A stretch of 64,000 bases of DNA from JANXQG01 sp963775975. GTDB taxonomy: Bacteria; Planctomycetota; Planctomycetia; Pirellulales; Thermoguttaceae. Shown piece by piece: positions 17,867-27,000 of the stretch. The DNA lies in contig CAVZKX010000001.1 in the NCBI GenBank assembly GCA_963775975.1, positions 1,116,001-1,180,000 on the forward strand, written 5' to 3'. The position numbers and the translations under genes are program-made. A model generated the notes under the pieces. The model searched no databases, had not been told where the DNA came from, and saw nothing but the letters and a program-made list of their open reading frames with translations. How positions within the stretch are numbered: position 1 is the first letter of the stretch; every line of letters starts with the position of its first letter.

Positions 17867-18588
17867 CTAGGGGACTCGAGTACCTCGTCAAGCACAAGAA
17901 CGGCGATGGCTATCTCGGCAGCAGCATGTACGAGCATGGGCTAGCGACGCTAGCGCTCTCGGAAATCTGGGGCATGAGCCGCCGCGAGGATGTCGGCGGC
18001 ACGCTCAAAGCCGCGGTGACCGTTATCCTCCGCGCACAGAACCACGAGGGTGGTTGGCGCTACCAGCCGAAGCCGAACGATGCCGACCTTTCGGTCACCG
18101 CGGTGCAGGTCGTGGCCCTGGTCTCGGCAAAAGAGGCCGGCATCGTCGTGCCCGACCAGACGATCCAGAAGGCCCTGGCGTACGTCCACAGTCACCGTAA
18201 CGCCAAGTCGGGCGGTTTCGGCTACTGGAGCGGCAATGACCCGACGTTTTCCTGTACGGCCGGCGGCTCGTTGGTCCTGACGATGTGCGGCCAGCGGAAC
18301 TCCAAGGAAGTTGAGTCCGGGCTGAACTATCTCATGAAACAACCGGAAAGCGTCTTCGAGCGCGGCGACAACAACCAATGGTATTTTTACGGCCACTACT
18401 ACGCGGCGCAAGTGATGTTCCAGGCGGGCGACGAGCGTTATCAACGTTGGTATCCGCGGATTCGCGATGCGGTTCTGCAGAAGCAGCAGCCCAATGGCAG
18501 TTGGTCCGATCCTCACGGCATAGGCACCCAAATGGCCGTTCTGGTGCTGGGGATTCCTTACCGCTACCTGCCGATTTATCAAAGGTAG
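17863..18588 (+). CDS. prenyltransferase/squalene-cyclase-repeat protein, C-terminal piece
   Basis: Continues the gene from 17567. It has repeated QW-like alpha/alpha-toroid motifs: GDGYLGSSMYEHGLATLALS, NHEGGWRYQPKPNDADLSVT, SGGFGYWSGNDPTFSCTAGG and QQPNGSWSDP. The acidic catalytic motif of true squalene cyclases (DCTAE) is absent, so this is probably a binding or scaffold member, exported to the periplasm like the other operon products. Last gene of the MoxR operon. Confidence 0.82.
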   Translation: MTRGLEYLVKHKNGDGYLGSSMYEHGLATLALSEIWGMSRREDVGGTLKAAVTVILRAQNHEGGWRYQPKPNDADLSVTAVQVVALVSAKEAGIVVPDQTIQKALAYVHSHRNAKSGGFGYWSGNDPTFSCTAGGSLVLTMCGQRNSKEVESGLNYLMKQPESVFERGDNNQWYFYGHYYAAQVMFQAGDERYQRWYPRIRDAVLQKQQPNGSWSDPHGIGTQMAVLVLGIPYRYLPIYQR

Positions 18589-18642
18589 CGAACCCCATAC
18601 AGCAACTTGGGACTGGGATCAGTGGATCGAGGAAAAATGGCG

Positions 18643-18786
18643 ATTTTCCCCCCCGATGACCTGGGAAATGTCCGCATTTTCGTTCGCGGCGGCGTTTACT
18701 AGTTGCGAGGCTCGTTCAGTCGGAGTCTACCTGGGAATACGATGTCGAGATTTTTCCGAGCTTGCCATTCTTATCGTGCCGCCATG
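18643..18786 (+). repeat. dispersed intergenic repeat, copy 1
   Basis: A 144-base block that aligns by eye along its whole length with 23411-23556: a run of C near the start, then GGCGGCGTTTACTAG (GGCGGCATTTACAAT in the other copy), then CTGGGAA, then CCGAGCTTG..CATT..TCGTGCCGCCA. Both copies are in the same orientation, upstream of genes for exported proteins. There is no convincing gene in 18589-18833; the repeat may carry a promoter or structured leader for the lipoprotein/DUF1559 pair. Confidence 0.6.
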
Positions 18787-18833
18787 CAAGGTTGGCGAAA
18801 CTCCCACCAAGGGAGCGGAAATAGGGGTCGCCG

Positions 18834-19448
18834 ATGACGCGCTACGAAAAAGCAAGCATCGTTCTCGCGGTTATCGCCTGCTTCGGATTGAGTGGTTGCT
18901 CGGGATCCTCGCCGCCCAGGGTGCAACCCGAAGTGCCGGACGCCGACGCGGCCAACAAGGCCATGGAGCTTTACGACACGAACCACGATGGCTTCTTGGA
19001 CAGCAGCGAACTGGAAAAGGTTCCCGGATTGAAGGCGGCGCTAGCGGAAATTGACGCGAATCATGACGGTAAGATTTCCAAGCAGGAGATTGCCGATCGG
19101 ATCAGATCGTGGGCCGATTCGCGGGCCGGACGAGTGCCAATGCGTTTCCGCGTCACGCACAACGGGAGTCCGCTCGTAGCCGCCAAGGTGGTTTTGGTTC
19201 CCGAAAAATTCCTCGGCGGAACTCTGAAGTCCGGATCGGGGACGACGTCCGAAACGGGAACGGCGATCATCTCCGCGCCGAACCCGGTAAACCCAAAGAT
19301 CGGCGGAGTTTCGCCCGGTTTTTACAGCGTGGAGATCGGCAAGGACGGTGAATCGATCCCGGCGCGGTACAACACGGCTACAACGTTGGGCACGGAGGCG
19401 TGCAGCGAGCAAAATCGGGCCGGTTTGACCTTTGACCTCAACTACTAG
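18834..19448 (+). CDS. EF-hand lipoprotein with carboxypeptidase-regulatory-like domain
   Basis: 204 residues. The N-terminal lipobox LSGC (Cys22) predicts a lipoprotein. Two EF-hand calcium loops are visible: DTNHDGFLDSSE (about residues 48-59) and DANHDGKISKQE (about 74-85). Residues about 100-204 form the beta-sandwich common to lipoproteins placed next to DUF1559 genes (RFRVTHNGSPLVAAKVVLVP, ending PARYNTATTLGTEA). It is five bases upstream of a DUF1559 gene, the usual planctomycete pairing. Function unknown; addition of EF hands suggests calcium binding or dockerin-like interactions. Confidence 0.85.
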   Translation: MTRYEKASIVLAVIACFGLSGCSGSSPPRVQPEVPDADAANKAMELYDTNHDGFLDSSELEKVPGLKAALAEIDANHDGKISKQEIADRIRSWADSRAGRVPMRFRVTHNGSPLVAAKVVLVPEKFLGGTLKSGSGTTSETGTAIISAPNPVNPKIGGVSPGFYSVEIGKDGESIPARYNTATTLGTEACSEQNRAGLTFDLNY

Positions 19449-19453
19449 GGCTT

Positions 19454-20014
19454 GTGAAAGTCATGTCAGTGTCTTACGGGAAAATCCAGCGTAATATCAA
19501 CCCGCGACCCGCTTTTACCCTTGTGGAGTTGTTGGTCGTGATTGCGATCATCGGCATCCTCATCGCCCTGTTGCTGCCGGCGATACAGTCGGCGCGGGAG
19601 TCGGGACGCCGCGTCACCTGTTCGAACAATGTCCGCCAGATGGCCCTAGCGTGCCTGGCATGTGAGTCGGAAATTCGCTACTTTCCCAGCGGCGGGTGGG
19701 GTTGGCAGTGGGCCGGCGACCCCGATCGCGGCTACGGCGCCGGACAGCCCGGCGGTTGGCATTTCAACATTCTTCCCTTTATGGAGTACAAGGGCCTGCA
19801 CGACATGGGCGCGGGGCAAAGTTCCGCGCAGAAGATGGCGGCGGGCCTCGTACAAAGCGAGACTTGCGTTCCCACGTTCATTTGCCCTACCCGCCACGCC
19901 GTGAAGACCTATACCCGCGATCATACCACCCCCTTCCTCAATATCAACGACCCCGAGCCGAGACCTGTCGGACGGAGCGACTACGCCGCCAACGCCGGCA
20001 GCGGATTTTTCTGA
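19454..20014 (+). CDS. DUF1559 prepilin-like protein, N-terminal piece (frameshifted)
   Basis: Starts at GTG 19454 (or ATG 19463). Residues about 15-45 carry the prepilin cleavage and hydrophobic stretch FTLVELLVVIAIIGILIALL followed by LPAIQSARESGRR, diagnostic of DUF1559 pseudopilins. The globular domain begins (CSNNVRQMALACLACESE, WHFNILPFMEYKGL). The frame ends at 20014 through an indel in the T-run at about 20006-20011; the next 120 bases are open in another frame, and a second shift near 20137 leads into the C-terminal piece. Confidence 0.88.
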   Translation: MKVMSVSYGKIQRNINPRPAFTLVELLVVIAIIGILIALLLPAIQSARESGRRVTCSNNVRQMALACLACESEIRYFPSGGWGWQWAGDPDRGYGAGQPGGWHFNILPFMEYKGLHDMGAGQSSAQKMAAGLVQSETCVPTFICPTRHAVKTYTRDHTTPFLNINDPEPRPVGRSDYAANAGSGFF

Positions 20015-20133
20015 CGCAGGCCCGGGCAACACTAACTCGCCCATCAGTTCCAAGTTCAACTGGTCCACGGCGCCGGGGACCCTCAGCTCGACCTCGGAGC
20101 CTGCGACGGGAGTGATCTTTCGCGCCATGCGCC

Positions 20134-20493
20134 TTGCCCCTGGAAAAGATTACCGACGGTTCGTCGAAAACCTATTTGCTCGGCGAACGCTATCTCTGTC
20201 CCGACTGTTATGATCCAACTGGGATAACTTCATGTTGGGATAACGATCAAGGCTGGGACATGGGCTACGACTACGACACGAACCGCGGCACCGCGGAGCC
20301 CCCCCTTCGCGACACTCCGGGGATCAGCGGGTCCATGACGATTTTTGGCAGTGCGCACCCGGCGGGGTTCAACATGGCGTTTTGCGACGGCAATGTACAC
20401 TTAATGAATTTCAGCATCGACACGACAATCCACTTGCACCTCGGCCACCGCTCCGACGGGTTGCCGCTCGCCAACACGTCGTGGGCCGACTGA
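20134..20493 (+). CDS. DUF1559 prepilin-like protein, C-terminal piece
   Basis: Third part of the gene from 19454. The bridging stretch 20013-20137 reads DAGPGNTNSPISSKFNWSTA in the intermediate frame. This piece has the family's ITDGSSKTYLLGERYL and the closing H-X9-G signature around AHPAGFNMAFCDGNVHLMNF. Two indels in one gene make it either a pseudogene or, more likely here, a sequencing artefact. The start at 20134 is not a real initiation site. Confidence 0.8.
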   Translation: MPLEKITDGSSKTYLLGERYLCPDCYDPTGITSCWDNDQGWDMGYDYDTNRGTAEPPLRDTPGISGSMTIFGSAHPAGFNMAFCDGNVHLMNFSIDTTIHLHLGHRSDGLPLANTSWAD

Positions 20494-20575
20494 CCTTATT
20501 CTCGCCTGCGAGCTGGCGGATAATCTTCCAGGCCGCTAAACCGCGCAATCGAATCGTCGTCACCCGGAGAATTCC

Positions 20576-23305
20576 ATGATCGTCAAACTCCTTCCTGTCC
20601 TGCTTTCCGTGTTTGCCAGCGTCGCGGCGGCCAACGATTTCATGTATCCGCCGGCGCCCGCGGCGGAAAAGGCCATCCAGATTGACGGCCACGGGTTCGT
20701 TATCAATGGCCGGCGGACTTACATTGCCTCCGGCAGCATCCATTACGCCCGCGTGCCGCGCGAAATGTGGCGAGACCGCCTGCTGCGGCTCAAGCGGGCC
20801 GGCTTCAACTGCGTCGAAACGTACGCCTTTTGGAACTTCCACGAGCCGCGGGAAGACCAATGGGACTTCGCCGGGGACCAAGACATCGGCGCCTTTCTCG
20901 ATACGGCAAGGCAAGTCGGTCTCTATGCTATTGTCCGCGTGGGGCCATATGTCTGCGCCGAGTGGGACTCGGGCGGTTTTCCCGTATGGCTGAAGTTCAA
21001 GCCGCCGATGAAGGTCCGCACCGCCGACCCCGAGTATCTCAAGTGGAACGACCACTGGTACGATAAAATTTTGCCGATCGTCGCCGCCCATCAGCTTCAC
21101 AAGGGCGGAAACGTGATCATGGTGCAGTTGGAAAACGAGCATCCCGACGGCTGGGGCACGGTCGAGGACAAGCCCTATTTTGACCACCTACGGCAGAAGG
21201 CCGTTGCGCTGGGCGTTGAAGTTCCGTACTTCTTCAGCGGGCTGAACCACGCGAAGGGTCCCTGGCCGCAAAGCATGGCCGACCGCACCACGCCCTGGTT
21301 CACCACCGAGTTCTGGTCCGGCTGGTTCGACCTCCACGGCAATCTGCCCAAGAGCCGGTTCCACGAGGTGGAACGCGACAACTGGCGAATCCTCGCGCAT
21401 GGCGGCGCGGGACACAATTTCTATATGCTGCACGGCGGATCGAACTTCGAGGCCTTCGGCGACGGCGGCGAATCGAGCTACGACTATGGCGCGGCGATCG
21501 GCCAGTGCGGCGACCTGCGGCCAATCTACTACCGCATGAAACGGGCGAACCAGTTCGCGCGGCTTCTGCCGGCGATGCGCCAAAGCGGGGCGAAGATCGA
21601 GTTCGACGTCAACAGCGCCAAGTCGTTCGCCAATGCGCCGGTCGCGGAGGGCATAAAACTCGTCTCCTGCTCGGCGCGAATCCTTGCCGCCGCTACCCAG
21701 GGCAAAACGACTACGCTTGTCGTCTATGGACCGTCCGGCGAATCGGGCAAGCTCGACTTCGGCGACAAACAGTTGTCCGTGACATTCCCGGAAAACGGCC
21801 CGCTGGAGCAAGAGATCACAACCGCCGGACGCCGCGTCCGCGTCGTGGCCGTAAACAGAGTGTTGGCGGACCGCACGTGGATTGTCGGCCACTATGTGAT
21901 TTGCGGGCCGTCCTTCGTTAGTGAATGCTCCGACTCCGGCGATGGCAACGAGCGCCTTACGCTTCAAATCGATCGGCCGTACGGCCAACCGTCCTGCGGC
22001 AAGGTGATCATTTACGGCGAGAGCGTCCAGCACTTGAAGGTCAATTCCGACAACAGCGTCGACGCCGCGCCTGCGCCGCAATTGGCGAACTGGCAGATGC
22101 GTCTTTCGCCTGAAGCCGCGGCCGACTTCGACGATTCCGCCTGGAAGTCCTCGGACGATCCGCAACCGATGGGCGCCGATGGCGACAACAGTGCCTTCGC
22201 CTGGTATCGCGCCGCCGTCAATGTCAAGACAGCCGGCCCCGGCACGTTCGTTCCGGCGCACAGCGCCGACAATATGGTGGTGCTCGTAAATGGCCACGCC
22301 TATGACAAGAAGGCGCAATTCGACGCCGGCCACAACACAATCGCGGTTCTCGTTTCCCACCGCGGCAGACCCAAGGCGTTCGGCTACATGGGCACGATCG
22401 ACGACCTGGACCGCAAGGGCCTGTTCGGTCCCGTTCAGCTTGATCTCGGCAGCGAAAAACTCGACGTGAAAGGCTGGAAGATGCGCGGCGGCGCCGGCCG
22501 CACGGAAGGCGAATGGCAAGCACTTGGCGCGACAGGCGGTATGCCAAGTTTCTATCGCGCCACATTCCAAGACAAGCCCGTCCCTGGCCGCGCGATCTGT
22601 CTGGCAACCAAATTGCTCGGCCGCGGCACAGCATGGCTCAACGGGCACAACTTGGGCCGCTATCCGGATCGCATCCCCTGCCTCGGCATGTACCTGCCCG
22701 AATGTTGGCTCAAAGACGGCGAGAACGTGCTGGTGGTCTTCGACGAGACAGGCGCCTCGCCCACGGATGTCAAGCTGGTAATCGAAAAGGCGGCCAGCCG
22801 TGAGGTCATCAAGGTCTCCGAGCCGTGCGATGCCCAGGTGGCGATGGTCCTGCCTAAGGATGAGCCGGATGCGGCCGCGCCGGACTTCGCCGCGAAGGAC
22901 AACGTGGCCTTGAGAAAGCCGGTCGTCGCCTCATCAAGCGAGCCGGACAAACCGCCCCAGGGGGCCAACGACGGCGACCCGGAGACCCGCTGGTGCACCG
23001 TCAACGGGACCACGCCGCAGTGGTGGCGGGTCGACCTGGGCAAGCCCTACAACCTCACGGGTTGCGAGATCCTTTGGGAGAACGACGGCGCAAAATATCA
23101 GTACATGGTCGAAGGCTCGCCAGACCTCAAGGACTGGTCCGTGCTCAGCGACCAGCGCCAGACGCAGTGCGTATCCCAGTTGCAAAAGCTCGCGTTTCAC
23201 GCCGCCGCGGTGCGCTACTTTCGCATTACGGTGACGAGCTCGCCCTGGAATGCCTGGCCCAGCATATGCGAAGTCAAGGTTACCGCGGAGGAAAGCAAGC
23301 CTTAG
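20576..23305 (+). CDS. GH35 beta-galactosidase with C-terminal F5/8 type C (CBM32-like) domain
   Basis: 909 residues, intact. Signal peptide 1-19. The GH35 barrel shows ASGSIHYARVPREMWRDRL, YAFWNFHEP, GPYVCAEWDSGGFPVWL, acid/base Glu188 in VQLENEHP and nucleophile Glu245 in TTEFWSGWFD. Middle beta domains include the GH35 jelly roll with GRGTAWLNGHNLGRYP near residues 680-695. Residues about 768-905 are a discoidin/F5-8C module (KPVVASSSE, DGDPETRWC, WWRVDLGKPYNLTGCEILWE). The enzyme releases terminal beta-linked galactose outside the cytoplasm, consistent with the GH53 galactanase at the window start. It follows the DUF1559 gene by 82 bases. Confidence 0.95.
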   Translation: MIVKLLPVLLSVFASVAAANDFMYPPAPAAEKAIQIDGHGFVINGRRTYIASGSIHYARVPREMWRDRLLRLKRAGFNCVETYAFWNFHEPREDQWDFAGDQDIGAFLDTARQVGLYAIVRVGPYVCAEWDSGGFPVWLKFKPPMKVRTADPEYLKWNDHWYDKILPIVAAHQLHKGGNVIMVQLENEHPDGWGTVEDKPYFDHLRQKAVALGVEVPYFFSGLNHAKGPWPQSMADRTTPWFTTEFWSGWFDLHGNLPKSRFHEVERDNWRILAHGGAGHNFYMLHGGSNFEAFGDGGESSYDYGAAIGQCGDLRPIYYRMKRANQFARLLPAMRQSGAKIEFDVNSAKSFANAPVAEGIKLVSCSARILAAATQGKTTTLVVYGPSGESGKLDFGDKQLSVTFPENGPLEQEITTAGRRVRVVAVNRVLADRTWIVGHYVICGPSFVSECSDSGDGNERLTLQIDRPYGQPSCGKVIIYGESVQHLKVNSDNSVDAAPAPQLANWQMRLSPEAAADFDDSAWKSSDDPQPMGADGDNSAFAWYRAAVNVKTAGPGTFVPAHSADNMVVLVNGHAYDKKAQFDAGHNTIAVLVSHRGRPKAFGYMGTIDDLDRKGLFGPVQLDLGSEKLDVKGWKMRGGAGRTEGEWQALGATGGMPSFYRATFQDKPVPGRAICLATKLLGRGTAWLNGHNLGRYPDRIPCLGMYLPECWLKDGENVLVVFDETGASPTDVKLVIEKAASREVIKVSEPCDAQVAMVLPKDEPDAAAPDFAAKDNVALRKPVVASSSEPDKPPQGANDGDPETRWCTVNGTTPQWWRVDLGKPYNLTGCEILWENDGAKYQYMVEGSPDLKDWSVLSDQRQTQCVSQLQKLAFHAAAVRYFRITVTSSPWNAWPSICEVKVTAEESKP

Positions 23306-23410
23306 CAGCCATTCTTCGGGTGCGCGGTGGCAAAACAGGCCCGTGGTCAGGTGAAACGAGCAAGCCGAACGGCTTTCCTTGTCAGAGGGAGCGAGGCTTT
23401 CACGCCACAA

Positions 23411-23556
23411 CATTCCCCCCCGGTGGCTATGGAATCGTCGGCATTTTTCTGCGAGGCGGCATTTACAATCAGGACGCTGGTTTAGTCCGAACTAATCCGC
23501 CCCTGGGAACGCGGCGGAGATGTTTATCCGAGCTTGTCATTTTCGTCGTGCCGCCA
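23411..23556 (+). repeat. dispersed intergenic repeat, copy 2
   Basis: Direct-orientation sister of 18643-18786 with the same order of blocks, including the C-run, GCGAGGCGGCATTTACAAT, CCCCTGGGAACG and CCGAGCTTGTCATTTTCGTC followed by GTGCCGCCA. It lies in the 697-base gap before the first giant PEP-CTERM gene. Confidence 0.6.
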
Positions 23557-24002
23557 GGTAAAGATTGCCACGTTTTCCCGCCATTTGCGGCAGGAAAAGA
23601 AACATTGTACGTTGCCGCCATGGGGCAGAGATGGCGGCAAGAGGTTGGCTGGTAGGGCAAAGAATCGGACTTAGCTATTTGAGAATTGGCCGGGCTTCCT
23701 CCCGCTAGTGCGGGCGGAAGTCGCCGCGAGGCTAAGCGGATAATTCTCGCCTGGGAAGGATTGGGTCATGGGTGCAGGCTATTTGTTCCCGCAACGGGTC
23801 AAGTGGTTCCGTCTGGCTGTCGCCGCGCTTCTGGCATCGCGACCATTGCCATTTCCCGCCATTTATCCTGTAAGCGATTTTCCTTTCCGCACTCGGCGTC
23901 ACTCGTCAGGCTGTGTCGGGCTTTCACGATTCTTAGCTCCCGTCCGTATCACTCGCAAGTCCGCAGTCAAAGCCAAGTAAACGCGTATTCCCGGAGACTT
24001 CC
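23557..24002. other. intergenic region with two hairpins, no gene seen
   Basis: Two inverted repeats stand out. TTGCCGCCAT at 23612-23621 pairs with ATGGCGGCAA at 23631-23640 (10-bp stem, 9-base loop). CTTCCTCCCGC at 23695-23705 pairs, with one mismatch, with GCGGGCGGAAG at 23710-23720 (loop TAGT). Short open frames here (for example 23768-23980) lack family features. The gene downstream starts at ATG 24003 after GGAGA. Confidence 0.5.
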
Positions 24003-27000
24003 ATGCAAAGCCTAATCAAGCACGTCACGTTCATTTCCCGCTGTGCCTTTCACGCGGCAATTATTCTCGCGGCCCTCGCCGCGGCCACGGCCCGCGCCGA
24101 TACCTACACCTGGGACCCCGACGGGACCCTTGTCGATGACAACGGCAACTGGCAGACCTTGGGGCCCAACAACTGGTGGAATGGCATCAGCGACACCCAA
24201 TGGCCCTCGGCAAGCACGGACACGGCCGTGTTTGGCTCCGGCGGCAATGGAAGCTATACGGTCACGATCAGCGGCCAGAACGTTGCCGTGGGCGGTATGG
24301 TATTCAACTCCGGTGCTTACACGATTAGAACCAATTTCTACCCGATTAGTCTGAGCGCCTCGATGGTCCCGGTCGTTGTCAACAACGGCGCCACCCCCTT
24401 TATCAATGTCCAGCTCACTGGCACGGGCGGTCTGAGCGTGTCCGGCGGGTCGCTCGCGCTGGGTTCAGGAGACAACTTTACAGGCAACGTCGTCGTCAGT
24501 GGCGGGACCCTCTTGGCGCTGGGCAACTCATTCCCCAACAGCGGCCAGACTGCGTTGGGGAACCCCTCGACTGCCGGGCGGACGGTGACGATCGACAGTG
24601 GCGGGGTGCTCCAATTGGATAGCGGGGCCAGTAACGCCTTTGGCGGCACGTCACAATCGCCTGTGGTCACCACCATCATCAATCCTGGCGGCCAGGTCGT
24701 CGGCGGCCAAGGCCAGATCAACTACCTGGGCCCAGTTTCGCTCGGCGGCGGCACGCTCACGACGATGGATGGGCCGAGTAGTGCCAACGGCAGTACGCGT
24801 CAGTCCTTTTCGCTAGGCGGCGGCAGCGTGAGCGTAACCGCGCCTTCCGTAATCGCCCCGAGCAGTCAGAGCTCGAGTCAAAACGGCCTCAACCTGGCTA
24901 GCACGACGACGTTCAACGTTATCTCGAACAGCGGCAGCGTCGATCTGGTCGTAAACACTAGCCTTTACGACACCCCCAGGGGCGCATTCGGTTTTCCTAG
25001 CGGCAGTCCAGCGAGCCTCGTGAAGACGGGCCCTGGCTTCATGCAGCTAAACGCCCCCGGTTACTACAGCGGCGGCACGAGGGTCACTGCCGGCACCCTG
25101 CAAATGAACAACGGCGCTGCCCTGGGATCCTCTAGCGGAGCGTTGACCGCCAACGGCGGTGTGCTCGACCTCAACGGCAATAGCCTCACGGTCGGCCAAT
25201 TTTCCGGCGCGGCCGGCACGATATTGACAAGCTCGGGCGGTGTCACACTGACCGCCAACATGCCCTCGGGGTCGACCACTACCTTCGGCGGCACGCTCTC
25301 CGACGGCCAGGGCCAACTCGCCCTGACCCTTGGCGGGAGCGGCGAGCTGAACCTTGCCGGCAACAACACTTACACCGGCGCCACGAATGTCGGGGGCGGA
25401 ACGCTCTATCTCACCGGGAGCGCCGCTGCCACGCCCATCACCATCGCCAGCGGCGCGGCGCTGGGCGGCTGGGGCGCGGCGCCTGCCGCGGCGGTCAACG
25501 TGAACGACGGCGGCATCCTCGATTTCACCTCCAATAATGCGGCGGGCACTTCGCTGAGACTGTCGTCCTTGATCTTCAATGGCGGCGCTACCTTCAATCT
25601 CAGCGACTCCGGCGGCCAATACAACTCCCTGCCGGCGGTGAACGTCGGCGCGCTCGTCACCTCTTCGCCCATCAACGTGAATGTCACCAATCTGCCGATG
25701 GGCAGCGGCACCGTGGAGATTATCCAGTACAGCAGCGGCGGCGGCTCCGGGGCCTTTAATCTGGCCTTTCCGGTCAGCAGCGGCACCGCCAACTACAGCC
25801 TGATAGACACCGGAAGCTTCATCGATTTGCTCTATACAACGACCAGCGCGACCGCCGGCGCGCTTTACTGGACGGGTACCGGCGACGGCAGGTGGAACAC
25901 GACCAGCCCTCACGCTTGGGCCGCGGCGAACGGCAGCTCGACCACCTACCAGGACGGCAACGACGTGCTCTTCGACAACCGCGGCAGCGCCGGCACGACG
26001 GTGAGCGTCAACGCCGCGAATGTCACGCCTGCCTCGGTCACCTTCAGCAATTCCGGCGCGGTGAGCTATAGCCTGACGGGCAGCTTCGGCATCGCCGGCA
26101 GCACGAGCGTCACCGTCAACGGCGGCGGCCTGGTGACGTTCAACAACAACAATACCTACACCGGCCCTACGACAATCACCGCCGGCACGCTGGCCATCGG
26201 CGGTGGCGGTGCGCTGGGCGGCGGCAACTACGCCGGGGCGGTCAACAACGCCGGGCTGCTGAAATACAATAGCACGGCCAGCCAGACCTTCAGCGGCCCG
26301 ATCAGCGGTGGCGGCACCTTGGCCCAGAACGGCCCGGGGACCGTAATTCTGGCCGGCAGCAACAGCTATACCGGCCCCACTGCCATCAATGGCGGCGTGC
26401 TGAACCTCGCCGCGGCCGAGAACCCCGGCGTCGCCGGACCGCTGGGCGTCGGCGGCACGATTGGCTTCGGCGGCGGCACGCTGCAATACTCCGCCTCTAA
26501 CCAGTACGACTACTCCAGCCGCTTCAGCACCGCGGCCGGCCAAAATTTCCGCGTCGACACCAACAACCAGAGCGTCACCTGGGCCGGGTCCTTGACCAGC
26601 AACGGCGGCACGCTGAGCAAGCTGGGCAACGGCACGTTGACCGTGGCCGGCGCCAGCAATTCCTACAGCGGGCCGACGATCGTCGCCGCCGGCACGCTGA
26701 TGTTGGGAACGATTCCTGCCAACGCCCCCAGCTCCGCCATCGGCGCCAACTATACCTATCAATATAGTAGCTCGTTCAACGTGAGCGGCACCGCCGGCGC
26801 GCCGGGAGGGGTGATGTCTGGCTGGAACAATTTCTCCAGCAACAGCTCAATGCTTACGTACAACACCGGTACGCCTAGCGGTGCGACGGTAACCATCTTC
26901 GGCGGCACTTTTCCCAGCTCAGCGAACGTCTTCGGCGGCGGCAGCTCGGACCAGAACCGCCAGTTAATGGACTTCTTTAACAGCGCCTTTGGAGGCCCCG

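Noticed and set aside
17850..17880. programmed frameshift in the prenyltransferase-repeat gene
   Set aside because: The shift is explained by one missing A in a run, matches the window-wide indel pattern, and shows no slippery site with a downstream structure.
21188..22648. 486-codon antisense frame inside the GH35 gene
   Set aside because: The sense gene has a full GH35 active site; the antisense product shows no family features.
23768..23980. 70-codon frame before PEP-CTERM gene I
   Set aside because: No family features, no ribosome-binding site; it lies in a leader with hairpins.
25047..26762. 571-codon antisense frame inside PEP-CTERM gene I
   Set aside because: The sense strand has PATR motifs, a signal and a sorting tag; the antisense frame is an Ala/Gly/Arg-rich by-product of GC-rich codons and repeats.
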